From NCBI GenBank assembly GCA_964342305.1, contig CAYFGK010000014.1:1-64000 (forward strand): 64,000 nucleotides of DNA. Direction: 5' to 3'. Of the stretch, positions 14,775 to 23,459 are shown in pieces; positions within the stretch are counted from its first letter, which is position 1, and the number at the start of each line of letters is the position of its first letter. This stretch comes from DT-110 sp964342305. GTDB lineage: Bacteria; Bacteroidota; Bacteroidia; Chitinophagales; Saprospiraceae. The notes under the pieces are model-generated. The model was not told the DNA's origin, searched no databases, and was given only the letters and a program-made list of their open reading frames with translations. A program made the position numbers and the translations under genes.

Positions 14775-16565
14775 TCAGGTCCAATGCTGCATCCACTTTT
14801 CCAGTACGGCCAGCTTCCAGAGTTCCCAGTGCTTTTCCTCCCTGACCAAGCGATCTACGGCACTGCTCTGTATAACCTGGTCATTAACCAGTTTGCCACC
14901 GCGAAGTACTTCTGCATACCATGGTATGTCCATATAATAGGTGTCGGGTCCGACAAATCCCTGCTTAGGCCGGTCGAGAATGCGCTTTGGCAGGCGATGT
15001 TTCAGGTTTTCGTACAGTAAATACTTAGTAACATCCTTACGGAAAAACTGCTTCGGTGGCAGCGGAAAAACCGTGTCGAACAGGTCGTTATCGAGAAAGG
15101 GAACCCTCACTTCCAGAGAATGGGCCATACTCGCCCGGTCGATCTTGGTGAGTACCAGTTCGCCCATGAATGACCGTACATCCAGGCGCTGAAAGGCTTT
15201 CAGCGGAGTCAGTTGATCCTGATAATGAGTCGCGTAAAACCAGTCGGCGTAATCATCCAGGGCTTCCGTCCGGCCGGGATGTAGCAGGTCGGGAAGGTTG
15301 TGTTCCGTGAATCGACCCATGGACATGGCTTCGGCGTACTGTTCGATCATGAATGATGGATGGCGGCGGGTAAAGCGATCGGTCCACTTTTCTAGCTGGT
15401 AGCGCCAGGCGGGCAACGTAGCCGCCTTCTTTTGCCACCAATAGCCTCCGAACAGCTCATCGGCCCCCTCTCCGGAAAAAACAGCTTTACGGTCGCGGGA
15501 CGCCAGATCGGAAACCATATAGGTCGGAATGATGCTGATATCGGCGATTGGCTCGTCGTAGTGATACACCAGGGTATCCAGCAGGCTTAATTGTTCTTTA
15601 CCGACGATCGTCTTTTTCAGCGGGCACCCGAGGTGGTCGGCCACCATTTTGGCGTATTGATCTTCACTTTCCGACCAATTGGTGAAACCGATCGTGAAGG
15701 TATTGGGAGTAGTGCCGGCTTCCCGCATGTAGGCCACCAGAGCGGAGCTATCGTATCCACCACTGAGAAAGGCCCCGATGGGGACATCGCTGCGCAAATG
15801 ACGACGAACGGATTGACTCAGTAATGCATCAACCCGCTCCGGCAGGTCTTTTTCCCGGCTGGGATTGGGGTAGGGCATCTCCCAGTAGGCCCGGGGAGAG
15901 GAAATATCCGGGCTTTTTTTGCCGAAAGGCTGAAACAACACATAGTGCCCTGGAGGAACCTTATAGAGCCCCTCCCAAATGGTGCCCGGACTGGGAATGA
16001 ACCGGTAGGCGAGGTACTGACCAATGGCCCGATCGGATACGTTGGGCCGGGACGATTCCCCCTGTAAAATGGCTTTCAGCTCACTGGCCGCATAGAGCGA
16101 CCCATTGAGCTGACCGTAATAAAGAGGTTTGATCCCGTAGCGGTCGCGGGCCAGCAAGAGTTCTCGGGAGGTGGTTTGCCACAAGGCGAAGGCAAACATA
16201 CCGTTGAGTCGCTGCAGCGCATCCAGTCCCCATTCTTCATAGGCGTGGATGATGACCTCGGAATCGGTATCGGATCCGAATTGGTGGCCGCGACCGATCA
16301 ATTCCTCCCGCAATTCCAGGTAATTGTAGATCTCTCCGTTGAAGGTAAGCCAGAGGGTACCATCCTCATTGGTCATGGGCTGTTGACCGGTTTCGGAGAG
16401 GTCGAGGAAGCTCAGGCGACGGTGTCCTAAAGCGACGGTATGGTCCTCGTTGATCCAGGTGCCGGCCCCATCGGGCCCCCGGTGCCTAAGCGTATCTCTC
16501 TTTTGCTGAAAGAGGCCTGGATCGACGGGCTTATCTGGAGAAATTTGGACGAGGATGCCGCACAT
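14775..16565 (-). CDS. asnB: Asparagine synthase (glutamine-hydrolysing), AsnB family
   Basis: A 596-aa two-domain amidotransferase. The start is fixed at the ATG at 16565 because mature AsnB needs Cys2 (MCGILVQI) as the glutaminase nucleophile; the frame is open 64 codons further but that part lies inside the upstream gene. The glutaminase domain (1-210) has RHRGPDG, GHRRLSFLDLS and FNGEIYNYLELR. The synthetase domain has the ATP pyrophosphatase loop LSGGYDSSAL (267-276), with Tyr where Leu is usual, and FSGEGADELFGGY. In glycan clusters such enzymes often amidate uronic acids or similar carboxylates rather than make free asparagine, and the position between UbiA and a radical SAM gene fits that. 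It carries a hairpin-motif copy at 15917-15930. Confidence 0.93.
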   Translation of the reverse strand: MCGILVQISPDKPVDPGLFQQKRDTLRHRGPDGAGTWINEDHTVALGHRRLSFLDLSETGQQPMTNEDGTLWLTFNGEIYNYLELREELIGRGHQFGSDTDSEVIIHAYEEWGLDALQRLNGMFAFALWQTTSRELLLARDRYGIKPLYYGQLNGSLYAASELKAILQGESSRPNVSDRAIGQYLAYRFIPSPGTIWEGLYKVPPGHYVLFQPFGKKSPDISSPRAYWEMPYPNPSREKDLPERVDALLSQSVRRHLRSDVPIGAFLSGGYDSSALVAYMREAGTTPNTFTIGFTNWSESEDQYAKMVADHLGCPLKKTIVGKEQLSLLDTLVYHYDEPIADISIIPTYMVSDLASRDRKAVFSGEGADELFGGYWWQKKAATLPAWRYQLEKWTDRFTRRHPSFMIEQYAEAMSMGRFTEHNLPDLLHPGRTEALDDYADWFYATHYQDQLTPLKAFQRLDVRSFMGELVLTKIDRASMAHSLEVRVPFLDNDLFDTVFPLPPKQFFRKDVTKYLLYENLKHRLPKRILDRPKQGFVGPDTYYMDIPWYAEVLRGGKLVNDQVIQSSAVDRLVREEKHWELWKLAVLEKWMQHWT

Positions 16566-16569
16566 AGTA

Positions 16570-17616
16570 TCAGAGGATGTATTTGCGTAATTCGACCCAG
16601 AAGGTAAGCTTTTTCCAGGTATCCCAGACCCAGCGCCAATGGATGAGGGCCCGGGGGAATAGGAACAAATGCAGCGGGAAAAGCCACCCGAGCCACGGTT
16701 TCTGCAATACCAATAAACCCAGCGCCAAAAGTGGGAAAGTCCCCTCGTAGAAATCATTGAGTACGTACCAAAGACGGTAGACCATACGCTGGCTGAACGA
16801 CCGGTAAAATTTCCAGCTCCACACCCGCAGGGCGTAGGTGAAGAGAAAGAACAGTAAGCCCGCGAGAAAAACGGGGTGGACTGCTGTCGCCAGGATCAGA
16901 AGAAGTATCCCTTCCAGTGGAAGGAATAACCAACTAATCATGTTGGCCGTACGTTTCGGCCCCCACCGCAGAACGAAGGTTCGTACACCCGCCCTACGAT
17001 CACGATGACGATCTTCCAGCTGATGCAGGCATATGTTTCGCAGGCCCTTTATCAGCAATAAAAGACTCCCCAGAAAAGCCAATACGGTCCAATCGGGACT
17101 GGTCGTGATCTCCGGCGAAGCGAATATCCCCAAAACGATCCAAACCGGAAAAAGATGTCCGTACCCGGCGTCGCAGAGAACACCCGCCAGCCCCCGTTCT
17201 TTCAGGCGAAACGGAGGGACAGAGTACAGGGTCAGGGTGATAAGTACACCCAGCCAGGCATAAAACCCAACCGTATACTGAACCAAATAGTACCAGGGCA
17301 ATGCACCGGCCAGGAGCAAAAAAACGGTAATTGACAGGTTGACCGACATGGAATACCCGAGCGTTGCATTGGATTTACCTGCCCGTTGGTCGAGGGTTTG
17401 GTCGGTGAGGTCATTGAGCCAATACCCGAAACTGGCGGTACCGAACAGCGAGCAGGTAAATAGCAAGATCGTTTGGACCGGTAGCTGCAAATGGTCCACC
17501 CCGAACCACCACAGCGTATATAGGATACCTACCAAAGGGGATACCAGGTGGTTCCACCAGAGTACACTGCGAATCTCTTCGGTAAGTCTCCGGACATGTG
17601 CTTGAATGGTGGGCAT
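16570..17616 (-). CDS. UbiA-family prenyltransferase
   Basis: A 348-aa integral membrane enzyme with about nine hydrophobic helices. The two Asp-rich motifs of the family are present: N68-D69-x2-D72-x3-D76 (YWLNDLTDQTLDQRAGK) and D202-x3-D206 (HQLEDRHRDRRAG), which bind the Mg-prenyl diphosphate. The YSVPPFRLKERG loop, also typical, is at about 131-142. UbiA proteins attach a polyprenyl chain to an aromatic ring or, in the phosphoribosyl-transfer branch, to phosphoribose. Here the neighbours are glycan genes, not quinone genes, so a lipid-carrier role is more likely (inference). asnB begins 4 bp after its stop and the transglutaminase-like gene ends 12 bp before its start. Confidence 0.88.
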   Translation of the reverse strand: MPTIQAHVRRLTEEIRSVLWWNHLVSPLVGILYTLWWFGVDHLQLPVQTILLFTCSLFGTASFGYWLNDLTDQTLDQRAGKSNATLGYSMSVNLSITVFLLLAGALPWYYLVQYTVGFYAWLGVLITLTLYSVPPFRLKERGLAGVLCDAGYGHLFPVWIVLGIFASPEITTSPDWTVLAFLGSLLLLIKGLRNICLHQLEDRHRDRRAGVRTFVLRWGPKRTANMISWLFLPLEGILLLILATAVHPVFLAGLLFFLFTYALRVWSWKFYRSFSQRMVYRLWYVLNDFYEGTFPLLALGLLVLQKPWLGWLFPLHLFLFPRALIHWRWVWDTWKKLTFWVELRKYIL

Positions 17617-17628
17617 TAGCTATGTGAA

Positions 17629-19074
17629 TTATTTCCGGTCTGCCAAAATACGGGCCATTCCCTGCCAATAATAACGGTTGTATTCCATTGGCAGCCGATG
17701 CCATATCTGGTAGCATTGCAAGAACTGGAAGGCAACATTAGTACGCTGGTCGCTGTAGGCATGTTGCATCGATTCTGCGCCCAGCAATTCAACGGCAAGG
17801 GTGTGTTTTCGATGGAATTGCTGCATCAGAGAATCTCTGATCGCCGGGTTCCCTTTGCTCGTGTCCAGGTACACTTGAAATATTTCGGAAAGTGTTCCGG
17901 GTCGACGACTATTCCAGGCGGCTTCAAAGCGGGTGAAATGGTCGGTGAAATTCGGGTCTTCCCAGGGGATTGGGAGTGATAAGAGGGGTTTGTTTCCTTT
18001 TTGTTCCCTGGCGACAGACGTCCAATGTATATCCGGTTCTGTGTTGCCGGGGGTGGTCAGGTGCAGGTGATTCTGTTCTTGCCAGAGGAGCAGGAAGGGA
18101 TTGACTGCAAAGGTGAATGTCCGCTCCTGATTGGAAGGAAATACCTCCAGCGGGCCGGTTCGTACTGGGGATCCAGGGTCGGTAACTTGCCAGAGTGGAA
18201 CATCAAGTATTCCTCCACTACCCGCAGGAATATGTACCGTCAATTGTCGATTTGGGGTGCCATCGGGCCAGGTCCCTTCCCGGCAACAGGTCATACTGGT
18301 CATGGGTGGGAGCATCCAGGTTCCGCCCAGCGTGTCGGTAGTTTTAGGAGAGCTAAAATCAGCCTCCGGATCATACTCATCCAGATGGACCAGATCCTGA
18401 AAAGGGTGGCCGGGCGGAAAAATAGAAGGGTAGCCAATGGGTGCCATCTCCAAATCATGTTGTGGATGGATATTTTGGAAGGAGGCTACCTGTCCATCTG
18501 CATCCAAAAAACGTACACCGGTATTTGGGTCATACATCGACCATCCGGTACCCTTTTTTACTTCTGGCACCACGTGCCCCTCCAGTGGCCAAATTCGTGC
18601 TGGGTATCCGGCATCCAGCCACAGGTGGGCCAGGACCTCTGATTGATCCCCGCAATTTCCGTAACCAATGGAATTGATCACCAGCTCCGGATATTGATAC
18701 AGGTAAGCAGGAAGTGCTGTCGTTTGCGGTTTGACAAGGTGATAGGTGAGCCGCCAGAGCGCCTCTGCGGTGTCTTCGGAAGAATACGTGGCCAGGGCCA
18801 ATGGTAAGAGGTCCGACCTGGTCAACGGGAAGGTCTCATTGATCGACCAACGAAAGGTCATGTTTTCCCGGCCAGGATTTGTAATAGTCAGTTCAGGTTC
18901 TTCCCCTGGAGACACCTCAAAGGAGCTAATGGTATGCTGTTGGGTAGGTGCCGGAGAGCAGGTATTGATCAGGCTTACGCCAAAAAACAGCGCCAAAATG
19001 CTCCATCTGACCTTGCGGTGCAGCCAGAGGACCCATGCCCGGAGCGTACGACTAATTGACTTGTGCATGATCAT
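17629..19074 (-). CDS. Transglutaminase-like domain protein, exported or lipoprotein
   Basis: A 481-aa protein with a basic N-terminus, a membrane segment (WSILALFFGVSLINTC) and a Cys at 39 that could be lipidated, although the T before it is not ideal for a lipobox. The transglutaminase/papain-like core has a full triad: C141 (GYGNCGDQSEVLAHLW), H167 (WPLEGHVVPEV) and D182 (WSMYDPNTG). The C-terminal half (240-481) is beta-rich and then helical with no known motif. Such proteins act as cysteine proteases, amidases or cross-linking enzymes outside the cytoplasm. It overlaps the previous gene by ATGA (translational coupling) and sits before UbiA. Substrate unknown. Confidence 0.85.
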   Translation of the reverse strand: MIMHKSISRTLRAWVLWLHRKVRWSILALFFGVSLINTCSPAPTQQHTISSFEVSPGEEPELTITNPGRENMTFRWSINETFPLTRSDLLPLALATYSSEDTAEALWRLTYHLVKPQTTALPAYLYQYPELVINSIGYGNCGDQSEVLAHLWLDAGYPARIWPLEGHVVPEVKKGTGWSMYDPNTGVRFLDADGQVASFQNIHPQHDLEMAPIGYPSIFPPGHPFQDLVHLDEYDPEADFSSPKTTDTLGGTWMLPPMTSMTCCREGTWPDGTPNRQLTVHIPAGSGGILDVPLWQVTDPGSPVRTGPLEVFPSNQERTFTFAVNPFLLLWQEQNHLHLTTPGNTEPDIHWTSVAREQKGNKPLLSLPIPWEDPNFTDHFTRFEAAWNSRRPGTLSEIFQVYLDTSKGNPAIRDSLMQQFHRKHTLAVELLGAESMQHAYSDQRTNVAFQFLQCYQIWHRLPMEYNRYYWQGMARILADRK

Positions 19075-20060
19075 GATTTGGGCAAACTAGCGAGTGCCTC
19101 CAAAAAGAAAGCAGCCGTCAGGGCAGGGGAACCGGCCCGGAAGTTATGGTCCTTGCTGACAAAATATGGATAGGCTTGCCAGTCGGAATCCTCCATTGTT
19201 TTCCACGATTGAAACCAGTCGCAGGATAAACACTGATCCCCCAGCCCAAGATAATGGAGGGTCGTTACCGCCATGGATTGGGAGAGTGGGTTATCTGCAA
19301 CAGGTATTCGTCCTTCTTGCAGCAATACTGGCACTATTTGGGTCAGCGGCTCCAAAGAACGGGTGCCAAAGTGGTAAGCACGGCTGGCGTGATAAAATGG
19401 TACGATGGGATCCGCATAGTATTGCATGGTCATTTCTTCGGGGCTCGCCAATTGGTCGAGCACGTACTGCACTGTCGGTTGAACCTGCGGATGGTCACCA
19501 ACGTACAGAAGGACATTGGCCATGACCGAAGGCTCGTAATCATCCACGCCTAGCATCGGCGATTGAATGGTGGCCTGGCAAACACGGGCATCGCGGCGCA
19601 GCCACCACCAAAATCGCGGGAATCGCATATGGGCTGTCCGGGGCAACACCCAGGTGAGCAGCGGACCGTCCGGTGCTGTATTTCGCAGTATTAAATGTTC
19701 GTTCCGGACAGGGATTGCATAGCGCTTCAGGAGGTAGGAACATACAGCAGTGTCGTCCAGATCGAGCGGTACGTTATGCGTTTGACCGCCGTGTGGCCAG
19801 AACCGCCAAAAGCCATAGCGTTCCATGGAATCTTCCAGAAAGGGAAGTCCCCGTCGAACCATGCCTTTTGCCTCTGGGTGCTCTAAATGGCTGAGGGCGA
19901 TCAGAATGTTAGCGTGGACAAAAGGGGAGGGGTCTTTGGTATGCCAGCCCAGGTCGTGGTACGGGTGCCCCTCGGGATAGGATTCATAACTCAGGAAATG
20001 CCCATCGGGCTGTTGGTGCCGGGAAATAAAATCTAGGATGTTGTCCTGGGAAATGGGCAT
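19071..20060 (-). CDS. Alpha/alpha-toroid protein with DxDD motif (terpene-cyclase / prenyltransferase-like)
   Basis: A 329-aa protein, all helical in appearance, with repeated segments of the type found in squalene-hopene cyclase and protein prenyltransferase toroids (QPDGHFLSYES, GFWRFWP, TTLHYLGLGDQ). VPLDLDDTAVCSYLL holds D100-L101-D102-D103, the DxDD(TA) signature with which class II terpene cyclases protonate a double bond. Class II cyclases are generally larger (500 aa or more, two domains), so this is a single short toroid. It has no signal peptide. First gene of the operon; its stop overlaps the transglutaminase-like gene (ATGA). The presence of a UbiA prenyltransferase two genes on makes a polyprenyl substrate attractive, but cyclase activity is unproven. 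Confidence 0.75.
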   Translation of the reverse strand: MPISQDNILDFISRHQQPDGHFLSYESYPEGHPYHDLGWHTKDPSPFVHANILIALSHLEHPEAKGMVRRGLPFLEDSMERYGFWRFWPHGGQTHNVPLDLDDTAVCSYLLKRYAIPVRNEHLILRNTAPDGPLLTWVLPRTAHMRFPRFWWWLRRDARVCQATIQSPMLGVDDYEPSVMANVLLYVGDHPQVQPTVQYVLDQLASPEEMTMQYYADPIVPFYHASRAYHFGTRSLEPLTQIVPVLLQEGRIPVADNPLSQSMAVTTLHYLGLGDQCLSCDWFQSWKTMEDSDWQAYPYFVSKDHNFRAGSPALTAAFFLEALASLPKS

Positions 20061-20147
20061 AAATAAGGTGGTAATTGTTGGTGTATCGGGTTAGCAAGGG
20101 TGGCGCAGAATTACTAGCTTTAAGCACAAACACAAGAGTCTTCCAGC

Positions 20148-21026
20148 ATGCGTCCCATTTTTAAAGATACCAATCAGCAGGCATTTTTTGCGGAAAACGG
20201 ATACGTCATCGTCGATTTACTGAACGCCGACGAATTGTCGGATATCCGGAAATCGCTTACCGAAATGCGTCCGGACGACGGATTTGCTCCGAAAGGACGA
20301 GCCTCCGATTACCATTGTACGTTTCTGGACACCAATCTGGATTATAAGGAGGCGGTTTACGACCTGATATGCAAATACTTTCAGCCCTTGCTGGATCGAT
20401 ACGTCCATGAATTCACTATTCTTAACGGCAATTTTTATGTGAAGCCGGCCGGCAGCGGGACCTTTGAGATCCACCAAAACTGGCACCACAACCCAAGACC
20501 CCAGGATACGACACTTACCATCTGGTGCCCGCTATTGGATGTCACCCGGAAGAATGGTACCCTCGAAGTCGTTCCCGGGAGTCATAAGATCGTTCCCGAT
20601 ATTGCTACGGTGAATGTGCCCTACTACTTTAAGAACTTTGAGCAGGCCCTCCTCGATAAATACCTGGAACCCATTCCCCTAAAAGCCGGGCAGGGGCTGC
20701 TCTTCGATGATAGTCTGATCCATTATTCCAGTCAGAACGAAGGGGCGGAACCCCGCACAGCGATCCAGATTGAAACGCACCCGGTGGAGATGCAACCCGT
20801 ATACTACCATATCGACCGGGAACAACCGGAAGCGGATTTCGAGGTATTTGAAGTGTCCCGGTCCTTTTTCCTGAACGGCAATATCAACAATATGACACGG
20901 CGACCGGAAGGCTTGTCCAGTATTGGTTTTCAACCCAATATTAATAAACTCCTGACCGAAGAGGAATTTCTGGAGAAAATGGCTGCCGGGCCGACTACCA
21001 GAGCTGAATTGTACGCTAAAACATAA
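20148..21026 (+). CDS. Phytanoyl-CoA dioxygenase (PhyH) family protein with altered iron site
   Basis: A 292-aa member of the PhyH branch of Fe(II)/2-oxoglutarate oxygenases (double-stranded beta-helix). Family blocks are clear: FFAENGYVIVDLLNADEL at the N-terminus, WCPLLDVTRKNGTLEVVPGSHK (126-147) and LLFDDSLIHYSSQN with distal H192, then R203 for 2-oxoglutarate. The proximal iron motif, normally HxD, reads H109-Q110-N111. The paralogue at 27902-28771 keeps H-Q-D in the aligned place, so the Asp has changed to Asn (codon AAC). The site may still bind iron, may have altered chemistry, or may be dead. It is rightward between two leftward glycan operons; the next oxygenase gene starts 2 bp after its stop. 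Confidence 0.87.
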   Translation: MRPIFKDTNQQAFFAENGYVIVDLLNADELSDIRKSLTEMRPDDGFAPKGRASDYHCTFLDTNLDYKEAVYDLICKYFQPLLDRYVHEFTILNGNFYVKPAGSGTFEIHQNWHHNPRPQDTTLTIWCPLLDVTRKNGTLEVVPGSHKIVPDIATVNVPYYFKNFEQALLDKYLEPIPLKAGQGLLFDDSLIHYSSQNEGAEPRTAIQIETHPVEMQPVYYHIDREQPEADFEVFEVSRSFFLNGNINNMTRRPEGLSSIGFQPNINKLLTEEEFLEKMAAGPTTRAELYAKT

Positions 21027-21028
21027 TC

Positions 21029-21874
21029 ATGGCCACCATATCGAATTCCGAACTCTACCCCTTTGACACGTTTCCCGCCGATGATCTTTCTGACCATTCC
21101 GATACCGTTCAGCGCATGGAGGCAGGCGACCTCACCGGAGTGGTCGTGGAAGGCCTGTTTACCCCTGATTTTTGCGCCCGCGTAGTGGCAAGATTCCAAC
21201 AGGCGGTTCAGGAGGAACCCGGAAAGCATTTGTATTATCCGGCTCCCTTTGGGCACGTTTTCGGGACCACCCTTATGGAGAATGATCTGCCGGGATATCT
21301 GCAGCGAGCCAAACTGACCGATCAGGTGTTGGAGGACTGTTTTTTGCATCAGTATAAGGCGACCATCTTTTCCTTCCTGGCACGGTTGGGCAGGGGGTAT
21401 CGATTCCTGCCTGCAGTACATACCGACGGCCAGCGTTTTTCTATGTCGGGCGTACGTATTCTGGAGGGCGGAAAAGAACCCCTGGAGGCACACATCCACC
21501 AGGAATTCCCGCTGCATTTCCCCAGCTATCAGGGTGTTACCCACCAACTCGATCTGGGTACAGAATTAAGCTACTACGTGGTATTGCAAGCTCCGGAGTC
21601 AGGTGGCGATCTGGTGTTGTATGACCTGACCTGGGAAGATACGCCGGAGGATTACTTAGATTCCTCCGCGTTTATGAGTAAGGTCCGTGCCGATCGACTT
21701 CAGTCGGGGGACCGTATGCACCTGCGACTCCAGGCAGGAGACGCCATTCTTTTTGCGGCAAATCGCGTCTGGCACCGGGTAGAGCCGGTAGCTGAAAGCT
21801 CCCGTCCACGGATCACGGTGGGTGGTTTTTTGGCGAAAGCCAAAGATAAAAACCACTACGGCCTATTCATTTAG
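21029..21874 (+). CDS. 2-oxoglutarate/Fe(II) oxygenase family protein
   Basis: A 281-aa protein. The core has H157-Q158-E159 (EAHIHQEF), an HxE form of the proximal iron motif, and a distal HRVEPV block (about 249) with a following Arg in SRPRITVGGF for 2-oxoglutarate. DLGTELSYYVVLQAPESGGDLVLYDL is the typical central beta-helix strand pair of prolyl-hydroxylase-like oxygenases. Cytoplasmic; no signal peptide. It follows the PhyH gene by 2 bp in one transcript and overlaps the 3' end of the converging glycosyltransferase gene by 12 bp. A copy of the hairpin motif lies at 21828-21841 near the C-terminus (FLAKAK). Probably hydroxylates a sugar, lipid or peptide in the same pathway. Confidence 0.78.
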   Translation: MATISNSELYPFDTFPADDLSDHSDTVQRMEAGDLTGVVVEGLFTPDFCARVVARFQQAVQEEPGKHLYYPAPFGHVFGTTLMENDLPGYLQRAKLTDQVLEDCFLHQYKATIFSFLARLGRGYRFLPAVHTDGQRFSMSGVRILEGGKEPLEAHIHQEFPLHFPSYQGVTHQLDLGTELSYYVVLQAPESGGDLVLYDLTWEDTPEDYLDSSAFMSKVRADRLQSGDRMHLRLQAGDAILFAANRVWHRVEPVAESSRPRITVGGFLAKAKDKNHYGLFI

Positions 21875-22753
21875 TAAAGACCTTCCCTGGTCGGACATAA
21901 CCTCTAAAATGAGCGCTTGAATGCGCTCCTGCAAAAGTTGTTCAAAGGGCAGTACATCGGCATTGTCAGCTAACTTCCAGTTGATGGGGACTGCAGAGGG
22001 GTACGCTTTTTTAGCAAAAAGGCTGTCCGGTTTTCTGGTAAAGGTAGCCCCGCAGCCAAATCCAATATTGGTAGTCAGGCTTTGGGCAGGTGCTATGGCC
22101 ATCGTCTGGCGGGCCCATAACCAGAAATTCCATTGAATATCCCAACTCCGCGGGGCCGTTTGGTTCCGGTCGAGAATGGGTGACCAAAAGGACAGATCAA
22201 GGCCGATTTGCTTCCGCAACCGTTCGCGACAAAGCGGCCAGTCTTTCATCCCATAATCGTAGGTACTCCAGGCATCTGCCCAGGTTGCCCAACCCCAGGG
22301 AGGCAAACAAAATCGCGTAAAAAAGTACTGGTGGGCAGATAATGGGATCTCAGCCAGCTGGTGTCCAAGGATCAGGTCGATGCCTTCATCCGCACGGTAC
22401 TTCGTGAGCATCTCCTCCATGAAGGAAAAAAAGGCAGGTTCGGGCAATACATCATCCTCCAGAATGATGGCTTTGGCCTCTTGGGAAAAAACCCAGTCGA
22501 GCCCCTCCGGAATACTGCGGGCAACCCCCAGATTTTGATCTGCATATTTCCGGTGAACAGGGAAGGGGTAGGGGCCCGCATCGGCTATGGCCCGGCAGAC
22601 CCCGACACCGGATTCATCTGCTTTGTTTTTGGGGCCGTCGGAAACCAGGTACAATGCTCGGGGCTCAGCGTGAACGATGCGCTCCAGAACCCGTCGCAAG
22701 GGGTTCGGTCGATTATAAAAAAAGAGGACTACCGCTGTGTTTTGCTCACCCAT
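21863..22753 (-). CDS. GT2-like glycosyltransferase
   Basis: A 296-aa GT-A enzyme. The N-terminus VVLFFYNRPNPLRRVLERI is the nucleotide-sugar strand with an Arg/Pro signature common in this subfamily. ADQNLGVARSIPEGLDWVF and then IILEDDVLPEPAFFSFM (E99-D100-D101) supply the metal site. Beyond 140 it has a WGWATWADAW segment, found in similar enzymes of O-antigen clusters. No membrane helix. Last gene of the 10-gene operon from 32285; the upstream methyltransferase overlaps its start by 8 bases. Sugar unknown. Confidence 0.82.
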   Translation of the reverse strand: MGEQNTAVVLFFYNRPNPLRRVLERIVHAEPRALYLVSDGPKNKADESGVGVCRAIADAGPYPFPVHRKYADQNLGVARSIPEGLDWVFSQEAKAIILEDDVLPEPAFFSFMEEMLTKYRADEGIDLILGHQLAEIPLSAHQYFFTRFCLPPWGWATWADAWSTYDYGMKDWPLCRERLRKQIGLDLSFWSPILDRNQTAPRSWDIQWNFWLWARQTMAIAPAQSLTTNIGFGCGATFTRKPDSLFAKKAYPSAVPINWKLADNADVLPFEQLLQERIQALILEVMSDQGRSLLNE

Positions 22754-23459
22754 GATGGATCCAATATGCCATGTGGTCGTTCAGAAAATGGATGGGAGCG
22801 GTAATTCCGTGACTTCCCCGAAAATGGTCCACTGCTTCCCCGCAACCGAATTCCGGAACGCCATAATCGTCTATTAAAACGATAGCTCCCTGCACCAGTC
22901 GGGGGTAACACAGTTCTAGGGCATCCAGGGTTGGTTTATGAAAATCCACATCCAGATGTAGCAATCCAATGGTCGTTATACCAGATCCGGGAATAGTTTC
23001 CTGCAACAGACCTTCCGACATGCGGACCTTATCGGTCCAAAGCCCATGGTTGTCAAACAACGCTTTTACAGCTTCGGGCCTGGGGAAGTGATAGGTTTGG
23101 TCCAAAGAGAACGACCGCAGAAAGTCCAGGTCTTTCGGGTGGGTGAAGTCTTCGCGATGAAAACCAGAAAAGGTATCGAAGAGCCAAAGGGGACGCCGGT
23201 ACCCCATCCACTGATTGATGGCCTGGAGGTAAAGGGCCGAACCGCCGCGCCAGATACCGCAAACCACCAGGTCTCCGTTGGCAGGCAGGTTTTTTGATAG
23301 GATACCGGGAAGCTGTTCAAAAAAAGCTTCTTCCACCAATGAAAAACAGGCAGGATCGGACAAATACTCCGCCACATCCTTCAGGTTCAGCATACCCTTT
23401 GGATATCCTATGGATTCCTTTAATTCATTCAGCTGTATGGATGCGTATTCCCTGTTCAT
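22746..23459 (-). CDS. TylF/MycF-type O-methyltransferase (copy 2)
   Basis: A 237-aa SAM-dependent methyltransferase, taking the ATG at 23459 (MNREYAS), which overlaps the stop of the previous gene (ATGA); a 31-codon upstream extension lies inside that gene. Family marks: LVVCGIWRGGSALYLQA (SAM loop), LWLFDTFSGF, LLHLDVDFHKPTLDALE (metal/sugar site) and IVLIDDYGVPEFG. In macrolide pathways these enzymes methylate sugar hydroxyls with Mg2+; here they would act on polysaccharide residues. It is a clear paralogue of the gene just upstream and the two probably target different hydroxyls or sugars. Confidence 0.88.
   Translation of the reverse strand: MNREYASIQLNELKESIGYPKGMLNLKDVAEYLSDPACFSLVEEAFFEQLPGILSKNLPANGDLVVCGIWRGGSALYLQAINQWMGYRRPLWLFDTFSGFHREDFTHPKDLDFLRSFSLDQTYHFPRPEAVKALFDNHGLWTDKVRMSEGLLQETIPGSGITTIGLLHLDVDFHKPTLDALELCYPRLVQGAIVLIDDYGVPEFGCGEAVDHFRGSHGITAPIHFLNDHMAYWIHHG

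Noticed and set aside
14775..19074. Lasso peptide cluster (AsnB-like cyclase plus transglutaminase-like protease)
   Set aside because: AsnB has a full glutaminase domain with Cys2, the transglutaminase is a 481-aa exported protein, and no precursor peptide or RRE protein is seen.
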